Translations under genes and position numbers: made by a program
Source of the DNA: Gemmatimonadota bacterium
Lineage (GTDB): Bacteria > Gemmatimonadota > Gemmatimonadetes > Longimicrobiales > Gaopeijiaceae
Direction of reading: 5' to 3'
Assembly (NCBI GenBank): GCA_030428885.1
Contig: JAUIEJ010000003.1
Location: forward strand, 372,001-436,000
Length of the DNA stretch: 64,000 bases
The notes under the pieces: generated by a model
Database searches by the model: none
Told to the model about the DNA's origin: nothing
Seen by the model: only the letters and a program-made list of their open reading frames with translations
Part shown: one piece after another, positions 35,003 to 44,293 of the stretch
How the letters are laid out: every line of letters starts with the position of its first letter
Numbering within the stretch: the stretch's first letter is position 1

Positions 35003-36285
35003 GCGCAGGATCCATGCTCCTGAAGGGGGGGCGGGTCGTGGACCCGTCCCAGTCGCTGGACGCCGTCCGGGACGTGCTGATCGTGGACGGGGTGGTGGCC
35101 GCCTTGGGCACCGACCTGTCGGCCCCCGAGGGGGCGCGGGTGGTGGACGTGTCGGGCAAGGTGGTGACCCCGGGCCTCATCGACGTCCACGTGCACCTCC
35201 GGGAGCCGGGGCAGGAGCATAAGGAGACCATCGCCACCGGGGCCCGGGCGGCGGCGGCGGGCGGGTTCACCGCGGTGGTGGCCATGCCCAACACCGACCC
35301 GGTCATCGACTCGCCGGCACTGGTGGCGTACGTGGCCGCCGAAGGCGCCAAGGCCGGGGCGGCCCGGGTGTATCCCACGGGCGCCATCTCCCTGGGTCTG
35401 GCCGGTGAGCGGCTGGCCCCCATGGGCGAGATGATCGAGGCCGGCGCCGTGGCCATCACGGACGACGGACACCCGGTCATGGACTCGGGACTCATGCGCC
35501 TCGCCCTGGAGTACGCCCGGGGGTTCGGCGTGCCCATCGCCGATCACCCCGAGGATCTGGGACTGTCGGCCGGCGGCCAGATGAACGAGGGCGTCATGTC
35601 GAGCCGCATGGGGGTGCGGGGCAAACCCAACGCCAGCGAGGACGTCCACATCGTCCGCGATCTCCTGGTGGCCGAGTTCACCCGGGGGCACATCCACCTC
35701 CAGCACGTCTCCACCCGGTTCGGGGTCGAGGCGATCCGCCAGGCCAAGGCCCGGGGCGTCCACGTCACCGCCGAGGCCTCGCCCCACCATCTCCTCCTCA
35801 CCGACGAGGCGGTGGAGGGCTACCGCACCGAGGCGAAGATGAACCCGCCCCTCCGGACCGAGGCCGACCGGGCGGCGGTGATGGAGGGACTCCGGGACGG
35901 CACCCTGGACGTCATCGCCACGGATCACGCGCCCCACCACTACGACGAGAAGGAGCAGGCCTTCGACGACGCCCCCAACGGCATCGTGGGGCTGGAGACG
36001 GCGGTGGGCCTGATCCTCACCCACGTGGTGGGGAAGGGGGTGCTCGACCTCCCCACCATGGTGGAGCGCATGAGCACCCAGCCGGCCCGGGCCTTCGGGC
36101 TGCCCGGCGGGACCCTGGCCGACGGCGCTCCCGGCGACGTCACCGTGCTGGACCTGGACGCCTCCTGGACCGTGGATCCCGACGCCTTCGAGTCCCGGAG
36201 CCGCAACACGCCCTTCGGGGGTTGGGAGCTCACGGGCCGGGCCGTGATGACGGTGGTGGGCGGCCGGGTGGTCTACGAGGGGTAG
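34999..36285 (+). CDS. pyrC: Dihydroorotase (type I)
   Basis: 428 aa. The GTG overlaps the pyrB stop (GTGA). It closes the dihydroorotate ring. The metal-binding [13 protein letters not shown], the [11 protein letters not shown] stretch, [11 protein letters not shown] and ATDHAPH are present, so the catalytic site looks complete. This is the PyrC/class I form of about 430 aa. It ends the pyr operon, and a strong hairpin lies about 245 bp downstream, though that hairpin more likely serves rpsT. Confidence 0.96.
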   Translation: MSAGSMLLKGGRVVDPSQSLDAVRDVLIVDGVVAALGTDLSAPEGARVVDVSGKVVTPGLIDVHVHLREPGQEHKETIATGARAAAAGGFTAVVAMPNTDPVIDSPALVAYVAAEGAKAGAARVYPTGAISLGLAGERLAPMGEMIEAGAVAITDDGHPVMDSGLMRLALEYARGFGVPIADHPEDLGLSAGGQMNEGVMSSRMGVRGKPNASEDVHIVRDLLVAEFTRGHIHLQHVSTRFGVEAIRQAKARGVHVTAEASPHHLLLTDEAVEGYRTEAKMNPPLRTEADRAAVMEGLRDGTLDVIATDHAPHHYDEKEQAFDDAPNGIVGLETAVGLILTHVVGKGVLDLPTMVERMSTQPARAFGLPGGTLADGAPGDVTVLDLDASWTVDPDAFESRSRNTPFGGWELTGRAVMTVVGGRVVYEG

Positions 36286-36531
36286 GTGGGCGCGGCCCGG
36301 CGCCTTTCCGAACCGCGCGAAGTCGGCACCATCGGTGGGACGGCCGCAGCGGGGCCGATTCGGCCGCCCAGGCCGCATCAACTCGCCACGGGGGCCTTAT
36401 CCGCCGGAAGTCGCGGCGGATCGGGGGCGCTCTGACACCCTCGAGGCGGCCCGGGGGTGGCGGATGAGCTGTTGTGACGGGTTGACGCGTCTCCCGCGCC
36501 GACAAGCCCCACCCTCCCTACGGACGAACGA
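36286..36531. other. Non-coding gap between pyrC and the rpsT terminator
   Basis: About 245 bp with no frame that has a convincing ribosome-binding site or family match on either strand. A TTGACG at about 36481 resembles a -35 element without a good -10. I see no other feature. Confidence 0.4.
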
Positions 36532-36562
36532 AAGGGCCCCGGGGGCGAACCCCGGGGCCCTT
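36532..36562 (-). terminator. Strong hairpin terminator after rpsT
   Basis: A 13-bp perfect GC-rich stem (AAGGGCCCCGGGG at 36532-36544, paired with 36550-36562) closes a 5-nt loop. It lies about 35 nt past the rpsT stop on the minus strand and is followed there by TTTCGTT. On the plus strand it is followed by TTCTC, so it may also stop pyr transcripts. Confidence 0.75.
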
Positions 36563-36596
36563 CTCATCTCACGCTCCGCCCCGGAGGGCGGGGGAC

Positions 36597-36854
36597 CTAC
36601 GCCTCGAGGGAGGCGACGTGGCGGGCGAGCTGACCCTTCAGCCGGGCCGCCTTGTTCGGATGCATGAGGCGCTTGGTGGCCGCGCGGTCCAGGAGGGACA
36701 CGGCGCGCTGGAACGAGGCGCGGGCCTCCTCGGCGGTCTCGGCCTGACGGACCTTCTTCATGGCGGTCCGGAGGGTCGACCGCTTCTTGCGGTTCGCCTC
36801 GTTGGCCTGGCGGCCCAGGACCATGCGCTTCTTGGAGCTCTTGATGTTCGGCAT
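36597..36854 (-). CDS. rpsT: Small ribosomal subunit protein bS20
   Basis: 85 aa from the ATG at 36854. It has the typical start MPNIKSSKKRM and basic helical composition (NRKKRSTLRTAMKKV, DRAATKRLMHPNKAARLKGQLA). bS20 binds 16S rRNA in the 30S subunit. It stands alone between its own promoter (36917-36945) and the hairpin at 36532-36562. Confidence 0.97.
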   Translation of the reverse strand: MPNIKSSKKRMVLGRQANEANRKKRSTLRTAMKKVRQAETAEEARASFQRAVSLLDRAATKRLMHPNKAARLKGQLARHVASLEA

Positions 36855-36916
36855 ACGGCGTGTCCGTCGGTCTTCGCTGTCTGAACCACCCGCAGGCGGG
36901 TAGGCGTGAGCCCGAT

Positions 36917-36945
36917 AGTATATCGAGGGTGAGGGCCCAGATCAA
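36917..36945 (-). promoter_or_regulatory. rpsT promoter
   Basis: On the minus strand TTGATC (36945-36940) and TATACT (36922-36917) are separated by exactly 17 bp, the best sigma-70-type match in the window. The -35 box overlaps the stop codon of the upstream beta-propeller gene. The leader to the rpsT ATG is about 55 nt. Confidence 0.7.
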
Positions 36946-38171
36946 CCGCCGGGCAGGCGGTAGCGCACCAGGAAGGGTACGTCCAACTCGTCGGTCTCCA
37001 CCCCCCACACGGTGGCGGCGTCGGCGGCCCGCAGGTCGACCCGGGCGGGGGCCGTGACCTCCATCTCCAGGGTGCCCTCGGCCGAGTACACGTCCCACCG
37101 CCCTCCGATACGGCCCCCCGGGCGCTCCCGCCCGACCCACACCCGGCCGTCGCGCCCCACGAAGGCCGCCGACGCCGGGGCGAGGGTCGGGGGCAGGAAC
37201 ATGCGCTCCCGGAGGGCGTCCTCGCTGGCCCCGTTGTTGGACCAGGCGGCCAGGAGGCTGTCCCGATAGGCCAGATCCACGGGCACCGGCGTGAACGGGC
37301 GGGTCGTGGACCACGCGGTGTCGCCGGAGAGGCCGATCCGGGTCACGCGGTAGGCCGCCGGCTCGTCGGCGGTGGCCACGGGGCGATCGACCACCACCAA
37401 CGCGTCGCCCGCGGGCGACGTGGCGAGGAGCGACCCATCACTCCAGGGTTGCCGGAAGATCCCGATGCTCCGGATCTCGCCTCCCGCCGTCTGGGCGATG
37501 ATCACCCGGTTGCGCACGCCCCGCGTCGTGGCGATCACGTCGCCGGCTCCCCCTTCCCGGGTCGTGTGCAGGACCGGATCGATCCCGTCGACCGGGGCCG
37601 CGGGGTCCATGAGGGTCTGGGCGCCGGGCCCGGTGCTGAAGACGGCGCCTCCGGGGACCAGGGCGGTGAGTTCGCTCGATCGTTCGTCGGCCGGGTCGAG
37701 ATCGACCAGGCCCCTCTGGTCGGCGCCGACCGTCGCGGCGGGCAGCGGGGCGTTTCCTCGCTCGCTGCCGTCGGGCCCGTAGAACGTCGCACGGCGGTTG
37801 CGGTTGTCGGTGACCCAGAGCGAGTCCCCCACCCACCCCAGCAGGGACACCATGGCGAATTCCCCCGGCCCCTCTCCCAGACCACCGACCCGGTGGCGCA
37901 GAACTCCGTCGCTCCCGACGGCGATCACCTCTCCGTCCTGGGACTGAGCCGCCCACAGCGACCCGTCGTCGGCCAGGGCCACGGGGCCCACGGGCACCAG
38001 GGCATCGGGACCGTCGAGACTGCCGAAGCGCAGGTCGGGCGCCGACAGCTCCACGGTCTGCACCTCACCGTCCGGGTCGGACGAGCCGTCGCCCTCGCAT
38101 CCGGCGACCAGGAAGCCGACCAGCAGGGGTGCGCAGCGTCGAAGCAGGGGGGAGGGGAAGGGGGTCCGCAT
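36942..38171 (-). CDS. Beta-propeller lipoprotein of unknown function
   Basis: 409 aa from the ATG at 38171. A lipobox with Cys25 (LVAGC) anchors an extracytoplasmic protein. Repeats of about 45-50 residues with a VxxDGSLWAxxxxDGEVxxxGxDG pattern, plus GLGEGPGEFAM and GDSLWVTDNRNRRATFYGPDG, mark an NHL-like six-bladed propeller. Such lipoproteins are numerous in Gemmatimonadota and related phyla. No catalytic motif is visible; ligand or protein binding is likely. An inverted repeat lies just upstream (38198-38213). Confidence 0.8.
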   Translation of the reverse strand: MRTPFPSPLLRRCAPLLVGFLVAGCEGDGSSDPDGEVQTVELSAPDLRFGSLDGPDALVPVGPVALADDGSLWAAQSQDGEVIAVGSDGVLRHRVGGLGEGPGEFAMVSLLGWVGDSLWVTDNRNRRATFYGPDGSERGNAPLPAATVGADQRGLVDLDPADERSSELTALVPGGAVFSTGPGAQTLMDPAAPVDGIDPVLHTTREGGAGDVIATTRGVRNRVIIAQTAGGEIRSIGIFRQPWSDGSLLATSPAGDALVVVDRPVATADEPAAYRVTRIGLSGDTAWSTTRPFTPVPVDLAYRDSLLAAWSNNGASEDALRERMFLPPTLAPASAAFVGRDGRVWVGRERPGGRIGGRWDVYSAEGTLEMEVTAPARVDLRAADAATVWGVETDELDVPFLVRYRLPGG

Positions 38172-38197
38172 GCCGGGTCCGGGGTCGGGGAGCGTGA

Positions 38198-38213
38198 TAC
38201 GAAGACGTTCGTA
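38198..38213. repeat. Inverted repeat upstream of the propeller lipoprotein
   Basis: TACGAA (38198-38203) and TTCGTA (38208-38213) are perfect inverted repeats around a 4-nt centre, 27 bp upstream of the minus-strand start and about 90 bp upstream of the divergent M50 gene. It is a candidate operator; nothing else supports that reading. Confidence 0.35.
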
Positions 38214-38303
38214 AAAAGGGGCGCCCGACGCAAGGCCGAGGGGGGGCGTCGGGGCCGGAGAGGGGTGGCCCCGATCCCGGGGCTCCGGTAGCTTTCGAGA
38301 CTC

Positions 38304-38930
38304 ATGGTCTTCGCCCTCTTCGTCCCGATTCTGCTGGCCTCCGTGGTGCTCCACGAGGTGGCCCACGCCTGGCAGGCGCGCCGCGAGGGCGACCCCACGG
38401 CCGATCGCCTGGGGCGCATCACGTTGAATCCGCTGCCCCATCTCGACCTCATGGGATCGCTCATCGTCCCGGCGATCCTGTACTCCATGGGAGGGCTGAT
38501 CTTCGGGTGGGCGAAGCCGGTGCCCGTGGACCCCCGGAACTTCCGCTCCCACCCCTGGAGCGACATCCGGGTGTCGCTGGCGGGCATCGTGTCCAACCTC
38601 GGCCTGGCCGCCCTCCTGACCCTTCTGGCGGGTCCGCTCCTGGCCCTGGGGGCCACCGGCACGGTGCGCACGGCGCTGGGCTACGGGATCTACCTGAACC
38701 TGATCCTGGCCTTCTTCAACCTGATCCCCATTCCGCCCCTGGACGGGTCCCACGTGGTGGCCCACCTCCTGCCCCCCGGCGCCGCCCGCCGGTACCGGGA
38801 GGTGGGGCGGTACGGAATCGTGGTGCTCATGGCCCTGGTGTTCTTCTTTCCCGGCGCCCTCTCCGTGCTCCTGACCCCCGTGGACTGGACCATGGGACTC
38901 GTCGATCACTGGATTCGCCTGTGGCGCTGA
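38304..38930 (+). CDS. M50 site-2-protease family membrane metalloprotease
   Basis: 208 aa, mostly membrane helices. The zinc motif HEVAH (17-21) lies in the first helix, and the third ligand region LNLIPIPPLDGSHVV lies near residues 133-150. This small form without PDZ or CBS domains matches the YwhC/FtsH-independent rhomboid-like S2P subgroup found next to scpA in many bacteria. It could cleave membrane-spanning substrates such as anti-sigma factors or signal-peptide remnants. A TAGCTT 9 nt before the ATG is a weak -10 candidate. Confidence 0.92.
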   Translation: MVFALFVPILLASVVLHEVAHAWQARREGDPTADRLGRITLNPLPHLDLMGSLIVPAILYSMGGLIFGWAKPVPVDPRNFRSHPWSDIRVSLAGIVSNLGLAALLTLLAGPLLALGATGTVRTALGYGIYLNLILAFFNLIPIPPLDGSHVVAHLLPPGAARRYREVGRYGIVVLMALVFFFPGALSVLLTPVDWTMGLVDHWIRLWR

Positions 38931-38983
38931 ACGCCGCCCGGGTCGGATCGGGAAGCCTCTTCATTCCGAAGGAGGGCTTCCTG

Positions 38984-39811
38984 GTGGTGGATCTGGAGCG
39001 GTTCCAGGGTCCGCTGGATCTGCTGCTCCACCTGATCCGGACCCAGGACATCGACATCTTCGACATTCCCATTTCGAAGATCACCAGCCAGTTCCTGGAG
39101 GCGGTGAAGGGCATCGAAGCGGGGCAGCTCGATCACGCCGGCGAGTTCCTGGAGACGGCGGCGAGCCTGGTGCGCATCAAGGCCCAGATGCTCCTGCCGC
39201 GCCACGGCGAGGACGAGGACCAGGACCCCCGGGCCGAACTGGTGCGGCGGCTGCTGGAATACGAACAGATCCGGGAGATCTCGGAACGACTCTCGGTAGC
39301 CGAGACGGAGCGGAGCCGACGGTTCGGAAAGGGCTACGTCCCGCCCCGGCCCCGGCCCGACCTCACCGACGCCCCGCTGGAGACCACCTGGGACGAGGTG
39401 ATGAAGGCGGCGCTGGGGGTGGAGCTCCCCGAGGCCCACGACCGGGGCCACCGGGTGACCCTCCGGGCCGTGGCCATGGAAGACAAGGTCGAGTTGATCC
39501 TGGCCACCCTGAAAGAGGCGGCTCGGGTGGAGTTCAGCCGGCTGCTGAAGGGCATCGGCGGCATCGAGGCCCGCATGCACGGGGTCATGACGCTCCTGGC
39601 GTCGCTGGAGCTGACCCGCCGGCGCTGGCTCTTCATGCGCCAGGTCTCGCCCTTCACCGAGTTGTGGCTCTACAAGCGGGACGAGGAGGAGGACGACGAC
39701 GGCGCCGCCGCGGCCCGGGAGGCCCAGGGGCCCGAGGCGGTGCAGGAAGAGGCGTTCCGGCCCGACGACGAGGCCGCGCCCCACGACGAACCGGGAGAGG
39801 AGACGGCGTGA
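38984..39811 (+). CDS. scpA: Segregation and condensation protein A
   Basis: 275 aa from the GTG at 38984, preferred because AAGGAGG (38969-38975) sits 8 nt upstream and the protein then begins VVDLERFQGPLDLLLHLI, the family's usual N-terminus. A GTG at 38921 would add 21 residues and overlap the M50 gene. ScpA is the kleisin that, with ScpB, links SMC heads for chromosome organisation. The middle (EFLETAASLVRIKAQMLLP) and C-terminal winged-helix region are typical. An acidic tail of about 45 residues (DEEEDDDGAAAA) is longer than usual. Confidence 0.93.
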   Translation: MVDLERFQGPLDLLLHLIRTQDIDIFDIPISKITSQFLEAVKGIEAGQLDHAGEFLETAASLVRIKAQMLLPRHGEDEDQDPRAELVRRLLEYEQIREISERLSVAETERSRRFGKGYVPPRPRPDLTDAPLETTWDEVMKAALGVELPEAHDRGHRVTLRAVAMEDKVELILATLKEAARVEFSRLLKGIGGIEARMHGVMTLLASLELTRRRWLFMRQVSPFTELWLYKRDEEEDDDGAAAAREAQGPEAVQEEAFRPDDEAAPHDEPGEETA

Positions 39812-40518
39812 ACGCCAGTCAGATCGTCGAGGCGATCCTGTTCGCCAGCGACGCCCCCCTGAAGGCCGAGGAGATCGCTCGGGCCGACGAGGGCCTCGAC
39901 GAAGATCGGGTCGAGGAGGCCCTGGAGACGCTTCGCCGTCACTACGACGAGGCGGAGCGGGCCTTCCAGGTGGTGGAGGTGGCCGAGGGCTACCAGCTCC
40001 TGACCCGTCCGGACTTCGCGCCGTATCTGGAGCGCTTCGACACGGTGCCCCGGCCGTCGCGCCTGTCGGGACCCGCCCTGGAGACCCTGGCCATCGTGGC
40101 CTATCGCCAGCCCATCGGCCGGGTGGAGGTGGAGTACATCCGCGGCGTGAGTTCGTCGGGCGTGCTCCGGAGCCTGCAGGATCGGGCCCTCATCGAGGTG
40201 GTGGGCCGGGGCGAGGGCCTCGGGCGCCCCCTCCTGTATGGGACCACGGCGCGGTTCCTCGAACACTTCGGGTTCTCGACGCTCGAGGAACTGCCTCGAC
40301 CCGACGAGCTGCCCATCGTGCTTCGGGAACGGATCCCCCTGGGCGACGACGATCCCGACGACGAGGACCCGGGGCTCCAGCCCCAGCTCGATCTGGGGGG
40401 CGGCGAGCCGGCCGACGAAGGGGACGGCGCCGAGGCCGATGGGGCCGGCGACGTCGCCGTCCAGGACGAGGCCGCCGATCTCGACGAGGAGGTCCCGGCG
40501 GGAGAGAGCCGGGGGTGA
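39808..40518 (+). CDS. scpB: Segregation and condensation protein B
   Basis: 236 aa. The GTG overlaps the scpA stop (GTGA). Two winged-helix domains are recognisable: ASQIVEAILFASDAPLKAEEIA, and GPALETLAIVAYRQPIGRVEVEYIRGV...SGVLRSLQDRALIEVVGRGEG. ScpB dimers stabilise the kleisin ScpA on SMC. The last 60 residues are acidic and low-complexity, as in ScpA here, so the pair shares an unusual acidic C-terminal style. Confidence 0.95.
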   Translation: MNASQIVEAILFASDAPLKAEEIARADEGLDEDRVEEALETLRRHYDEAERAFQVVEVAEGYQLLTRPDFAPYLERFDTVPRPSRLSGPALETLAIVAYRQPIGRVEVEYIRGVSSSGVLRSLQDRALIEVVGRGEGLGRPLLYGTTARFLEHFGFSTLEELPRPDELPIVLRERIPLGDDDPDDEDPGLQPQLDLGGGEPADEGDGAEADGAGDVAVQDEAADLDEEVPAGESRG

Positions 40519-41258
40519 GCGAGGCCATGCGGGTCCAGAAGTTCCTCTCCCGCTCGGGGGTGGCGTCGCGCCGGGAGGCCGAGGCCCTCATGCTCCAGGG
40601 GCGGGTTCGGGTCAACGGGGCCGTCTGCACCGAACTGGGCACCCGGGTGGATCCCACCGTGGATCGGGTGGAGCTGGACGGCCGGGCCGTGGAGCCCGAG
40701 GCGTTTCGGGACATCGCCTTCCACAAACCCCTGGGGGTGATCACCACCCGGGCCGATCCTCGGGGTCGGCCCACCGTGTACGATCACCTCCCGCCCGAGA
40801 TGGAGTCCCTCAAGTACATCGGGCGACTGGACATGGATACCAGCGGCCTCCTGCTCCTCTCGAACCGGGGGGATCTGGTGCATCGCCTGACCCACCCCTC
40901 CTTCGAGGTGGAGCGGGAGTACGAGGCCCGGGTGCAGGGGGTGCCGTCGGCCGCCACGCGGGAGCGACTGACCCGGGGGGTGAGCCTGGACGACGGCCCC
41001 GCCCGGGCCCGGCGGGTGGAGGTGGTGCGCCGGAAGGGCGACGAGGCGGTGGTGCGGCTGGTCCTCACCGAGGGGCGCAATCGGGAGGTCCGCCGCCTCA
41101 TGGAGGCCGTGGGACACCCGGTGGTGGCGCTCCGGCGGGTCCGGTTCGGTCCCCTCGCCCTGGGGGGGCTCCCCGAGGGCCGCTGGCGGGCGTTGGACGC
41201 CCGGGAACTGCGGGCGCTCCAGGCGGCCGCCCCGGCGCCCCGCGACCGAGACCAATGA
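40515..41258 (+). CDS. RsuA/RluB-family rRNA pseudouridine synthase
   Basis: 247 aa. The GTG overlaps the scpB stop (GTGA). An N-terminal S4 RNA-binding domain (RVQKFLSRSGVASRREAEALMLQGRVRVNG) precedes the catalytic domain with GRLDMDTSGLLLL, where Asp106 is the expected nucleophile, and the C-terminal EGRNREVRRLMEAVGHPV. The scpA-scpB-rluB order is common in bacteria and suggests the RluB type acting on 23S rRNA, but RsuA or RluF specificity cannot be excluded. Confidence 0.93.
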   Translation: MSEAMRVQKFLSRSGVASRREAEALMLQGRVRVNGAVCTELGTRVDPTVDRVELDGRAVEPEAFRDIAFHKPLGVITTRADPRGRPTVYDHLPPEMESLKYIGRLDMDTSGLLLLSNRGDLVHRLTHPSFEVEREYEARVQGVPSAATRERLTRGVSLDDGPARARRVEVVRRKGDEAVVRLVLTEGRNREVRRLMEAVGHPVVALRRVRFGPLALGGLPEGRWRALDARELRALQAAAPAPRDRDQ

Positions 41259-41298
41259 CGATCGAGCCCCGGTACGTCCGGGTCATGGAGGTGGAGAG

Positions 41299-42957
41299 AT
41301 GGAGTTGAGGGATCGCAGCGTCCTGGTGTTGGGAGGGGCCGGCCTCGTGGGACTCGCCGTGGCCCGGCGCGTCCTGGATCACGAGCCGCGCCGGCTGATT
41401 CTCTCGTCGTTGCGCGACTGGGAAGCCGAGGGCGCACGGGACGAGCTGGTGCGGGAGTACCCCGGGGCCGCCGGCGTGGTGGAGGCCCGGGCCGGCGACC
41501 TCTTCGTGCCCGACGCCCTGAAGGACCGTCCCCGGGCCGAGGTTCTGGGCGATGCGGCGGCTCGCCGCCAACTCGTGGACGAGGTCTACGGGGAGCTCAC
41601 ACTCGAGGTGCTGGAACGTTCGGCGCTGGGACGGCTCCTCCTGGGGGAACGCCCCGACGTCATCGTGGACTGCATCAACACCGCGGGCGCCCTGGCCTAT
41701 CGCAACGCCTTCGCCTCGGCCCAGGAGCTGCGGGACCGGGCCGAGGCGGGAGAGGCCGATGCCGAGGCGGTGGAACGCCATCTGGCCACCCTCTACCTGC
41801 CCCAGTTGATCCGCCACGTCCAGGTGGCCCTGGAGGGCATGAAACGGGCGGGCACGGCCATCTACGTGAAGGTGGGCACCGCCGGCACCGGAGGGATGGG
41901 GCTGAACATTCCCTTCACCCACTCCGAGGAGCGGCCGAGTCGGGTGCTCCTGGCCAAGTCGTCCCTGGCCGGGGCCCACACCCTCCTTCTCTACCTCATG
42001 GCCCGCACCCCCGGCGCCCCGGCGGTGAAGGAGATCAAGCCCACCGCGGCCATCTCCTGGAAGTCCATCGGGGTGGGACCGGTGATGCGGGGCGGGCGCC
42101 CCATGGCCCGGAGCGACGCCCGGCGCCCTCTGGGGCTCGACGAGGCGTTCGGCGAGGGGGCCGCGGACGGCTGGTCGGAGGTGGAGGGCCCCCTGGAGGG
42201 GGTGTTCCTGGACGCCGGCGAGAACGGGCTCTTCAGTCCGCCCGAATTCGAGACCCTCACGGCCCTGGGCCTCATGGAGTTCGTCACCCCGGAGGAGATC
42301 GCCGAAAACGTGGTGCGGGAGATCCGGGCCCACCCCACGGGCAAGGACGTGGTGGCGGCGCTGGACGCGGCCACCCTGGGGCCCACCTACCGGGCCGGCG
42401 TGCTCCGGAGCCGGGTGCTGGACCACATGGACGCCCTCCAGCGCGAGCACGGCCACGCCTCGGTGGCGTACGAGATGCTCGGCCCGCCCCGCCTGTCGAA
42501 GCTTCTCTTCGAGGCCGACCTGGTGCGACGCCTCCATCCCACCCTGGACGAGGCGGCGGCCCTGGATCCCGAGACCACGGCCCGGGACGCCGCCGCCCTC
42601 GTGGACGCCGACGACGATCTCCGGCGCCGGATCCTCTCCATCGGCCTCCCCATCCTCCTGCCGTCGGGGGATCGGCTGCTCCGGGGCGCCCTGGTGAAGG
42701 TGCCCCCCGAGCCGGGCCTGCCGCCGGACCACCCCCGGGTGGTGGACGCCGGATGGGTGGATCTGCGTCCCGCCAACTTCACCCGCTGGCGGGACCGCTG
42801 CGCCACCCTCCGGGACGAAATCGCCGGCCGGCCCGGGCTGGACCAGGGTTCCCGGGCGGACCACGACCACGGCGACGAGACCGGGGCCGTGCGCCCGGGG
42901 CGCCTCGCCGCCTGGATCTTCCGTCACGAGGACCGCGGGGAGCGAATCAAACGATGA
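41299..42957 (+). CDS. Large Rossmann-fold protein of unknown function
   Basis: 552 aa from the ATG at 41299 with GGAGGTGGAGAG upstream. The N-terminus [19 protein letters not shown] is a dinucleotide-binding loop like that of extended short-chain dehydrogenases. After about 100 residues come [15 protein letters not shown], a long helical insertion, and [26 protein letters not shown], which looks like a substrate loop. No Tyr-x3-Lys pair in the normal place could be identified. The C-terminal 200 residues match nothing I recognise. It is translationally coupled to upp (ATGA), so nucleotide or sugar metabolism is a guess only. Confidence 0.7.
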   Translation: MELRDRSVLVLGGAGLVGLAVARRVLDHEPRRLILSSLRDWEAEGARDELVREYPGAAGVVEARAGDLFVPDALKDRPRAEVLGDAAARRQLVDEVYGELTLEVLERSALGRLLLGERPDVIVDCINTAGALAYRNAFASAQELRDRAEAGEADAEAVERHLATLYLPQLIRHVQVALEGMKRAGTAIYVKVGTAGTGGMGLNIPFTHSEERPSRVLLAKSSLAGAHTLLLYLMARTPGAPAVKEIKPTAAISWKSIGVGPVMRGGRPMARSDARRPLGLDEAFGEGAADGWSEVEGPLEGVFLDAGENGLFSPPEFETLTALGLMEFVTPEEIAENVVREIRAHPTGKDVVAALDAATLGPTYRAGVLRSRVLDHMDALQREHGHASVAYEMLGPPRLSKLLFEADLVRRLHPTLDEAAALDPETTARDAAALVDADDDLRRRILSIGLPILLPSGDRLLRGALVKVPPEPGLPPDHPRVVDAGWVDLRPANFTRWRDRCATLRDEIAGRPGLDQGSRADHDHGDETGAVRPGRLAAWIFRHEDRGERIKR

Positions 42958-43589
42958 ACCATCCCAACCTCCAGGTCGTGGATCACCCCCTGATCCTGCA
43001 CAAGCTCTCCTACCTCCGGGCCCGGACCACGCCCACCAAGGAGTTCAAGGAACTGGTCGACGAGATCGCCATGCTCATGGTGTTCGAGGCGACCCGGGAT
43101 CTGGTGACCGAGGAGGTGGAGATCCAGACCCCCCTGGAGAAGACCACGGCCCGGCGGATCCGGGGCAAGAAGCTGGTGCTGGTGCCCATCCTCCGGGCGG
43201 GGCTGGGCATGGTGGAGGGGGTGCTGTCCCTGATTCCCGGCGCCCGGGTGGGGCACGTGGGCCTCTACCGCGACGAGGAGTCGCTGGAGCCCGTGGAGTA
43301 CTACTTCAAGATCCCTCCCCAGCCCAAAGGGCGGGACTTCCTGGTCCTGGACCCCATGCTGGCCACCGGGGGATCGGCGTCGGCGGCGGTGGCGGGGCTG
43401 AAGCGCCGGGGGGCGACGTCCATCCGGTTCCTCTGCCTGGTGGCGGCGCCCGAGGGCGTGGACCGCATGTATCGCGACCACCCCGACGTCCCCGTCCTCA
43501 CCGCGGCCCTGGACCGGGAGCTCAACGACCACGGCTACATCATGCCCGGGCTGGGCGACGCCGGCGACCGGTTGTTCGGAACCCGGTAG
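42954..43589 (+). CDS. upp: Uracil phosphoribosyltransferase
   Basis: 211 aa. The ATG overlaps the previous stop (ATGA). It salvages uracil with PRPP to UMP. Signatures are [27 protein letters not shown], the PRPP loop [15 protein letters not shown] and the uracil-binding C-terminus [17 protein letters not shown]. Length is standard. It converges with the K+ uptake cluster 10 bp downstream. Confidence 0.97.
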   Translation: MNHPNLQVVDHPLILHKLSYLRARTTPTKEFKELVDEIAMLMVFEATRDLVTEEVEIQTPLEKTTARRIRGKKLVLVPILRAGLGMVEGVLSLIPGARVGHVGLYRDEESLEPVEYYFKIPPQPKGRDFLVLDPMLATGGSASAAVAGLKRRGATSIRFLCLVAAPEGVDRMYRDHPDVPVLTAALDRELNDHGYIMPGLGDAGDRLFGTR

Positions 43590-43599
43590 GGGCGGGCGT

Positions 43600-44268
43600 T
43601 CAGCCCGAGCGCTTCACGCCGGCGGCCAGACGCTCCAGCACCGCCTGGGAGCCGGCGACGATGGCGATGTGGGACTCCGTGAGGGGTAGATCCGGATCGG
43701 GGACCACGTGCCAGGCGTCGTCCAGGACGTCGAAGAGGGCCACCACCTGGACGCCGTGGGCCGAGGGGAGCTGGAGTTCCCGGAGCGTGCGGCCCACCCA
43801 GGCGTCGGGGATGGCCATTTCCTGGATCGCGTGCTCGTCGCCCAGGGGCAGGTAGTCCAGGATCGTGGTCGAGGTGATGCGCCGGGCCAGGCGGGTCGCC
43901 GCCTCCCGCTCGGGGAAGATGGTCTCGTCGACCTCGAACCGTTCCATGGCCCGGGCCGCCCGGGGGCTGGCCACCTTGGCGAAGATCCGGCCGACGCCCA
44001 CCTCCTTGAGGGCCTGGACGGCCAGGATGCTGGCGGCCAGGTCCTCGCCCGTGCTGATGACCGCGGCGTCGGCGCCGCCGGCCCCCACCTTCCGGAGCAC
44101 CTCGGGTTCGGTGGCGTCGCCCACCACGGCCCGACTGACGTGGTCGGCGTAGCGGTCCACCAGGGCGTCGTCCAGGTCCAGGGCGATGACCTCCAGCCCC
44201 TGTTCGTACAGGGCCCGGGCGACCCAGGAACCGAACCGTCCGAGACCGATCACCACGAACCGTTTCAC
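43600..44268 (-). CDS. KtrA/TrkA-type RCK regulatory subunit of potassium uptake
   Basis: 222 aa from a GTG start. A single RCK_N Rossmann domain (VVIGLGRFGSWVARALYEQGLEVIALDLDD) is followed by an RCK_C ligand-binding domain (GRTLRELQLPSAHGVQVVALF). This single-unit form is KtrA-like; octamers gate KtrB-type channels in response to ATP/ADP. It lies 25 bp downstream of the TrkH/KtrB-like gene at 44294, its probable partner. Confidence 0.92.
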   Translation of the reverse strand: MKRFVVIGLGRFGSWVARALYEQGLEVIALDLDDALVDRYADHVSRAVVGDATEPEVLRKVGAGGADAAVISTGEDLAASILAVQALKEVGVGRIFAKVASPRAARAMERFEVDETIFPEREAATRLARRITSTTILDYLPLGDEHAIQEMAIPDAWVGRTLRELQLPSAHGVQVVALFDVLDDAWHVVPDPDLPLTESHIAIVAGSQAVLERLAAGVKRSG

Positions 44269-44293
44269 GACGCCTCCAGCGGGGAAGGGGGAA

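Noticed and set aside
36286-36531. Short frames in the gap after pyrC as possible genes
   Set aside because: None has a ribosome-binding site with a plausible start, and none resembles a family.
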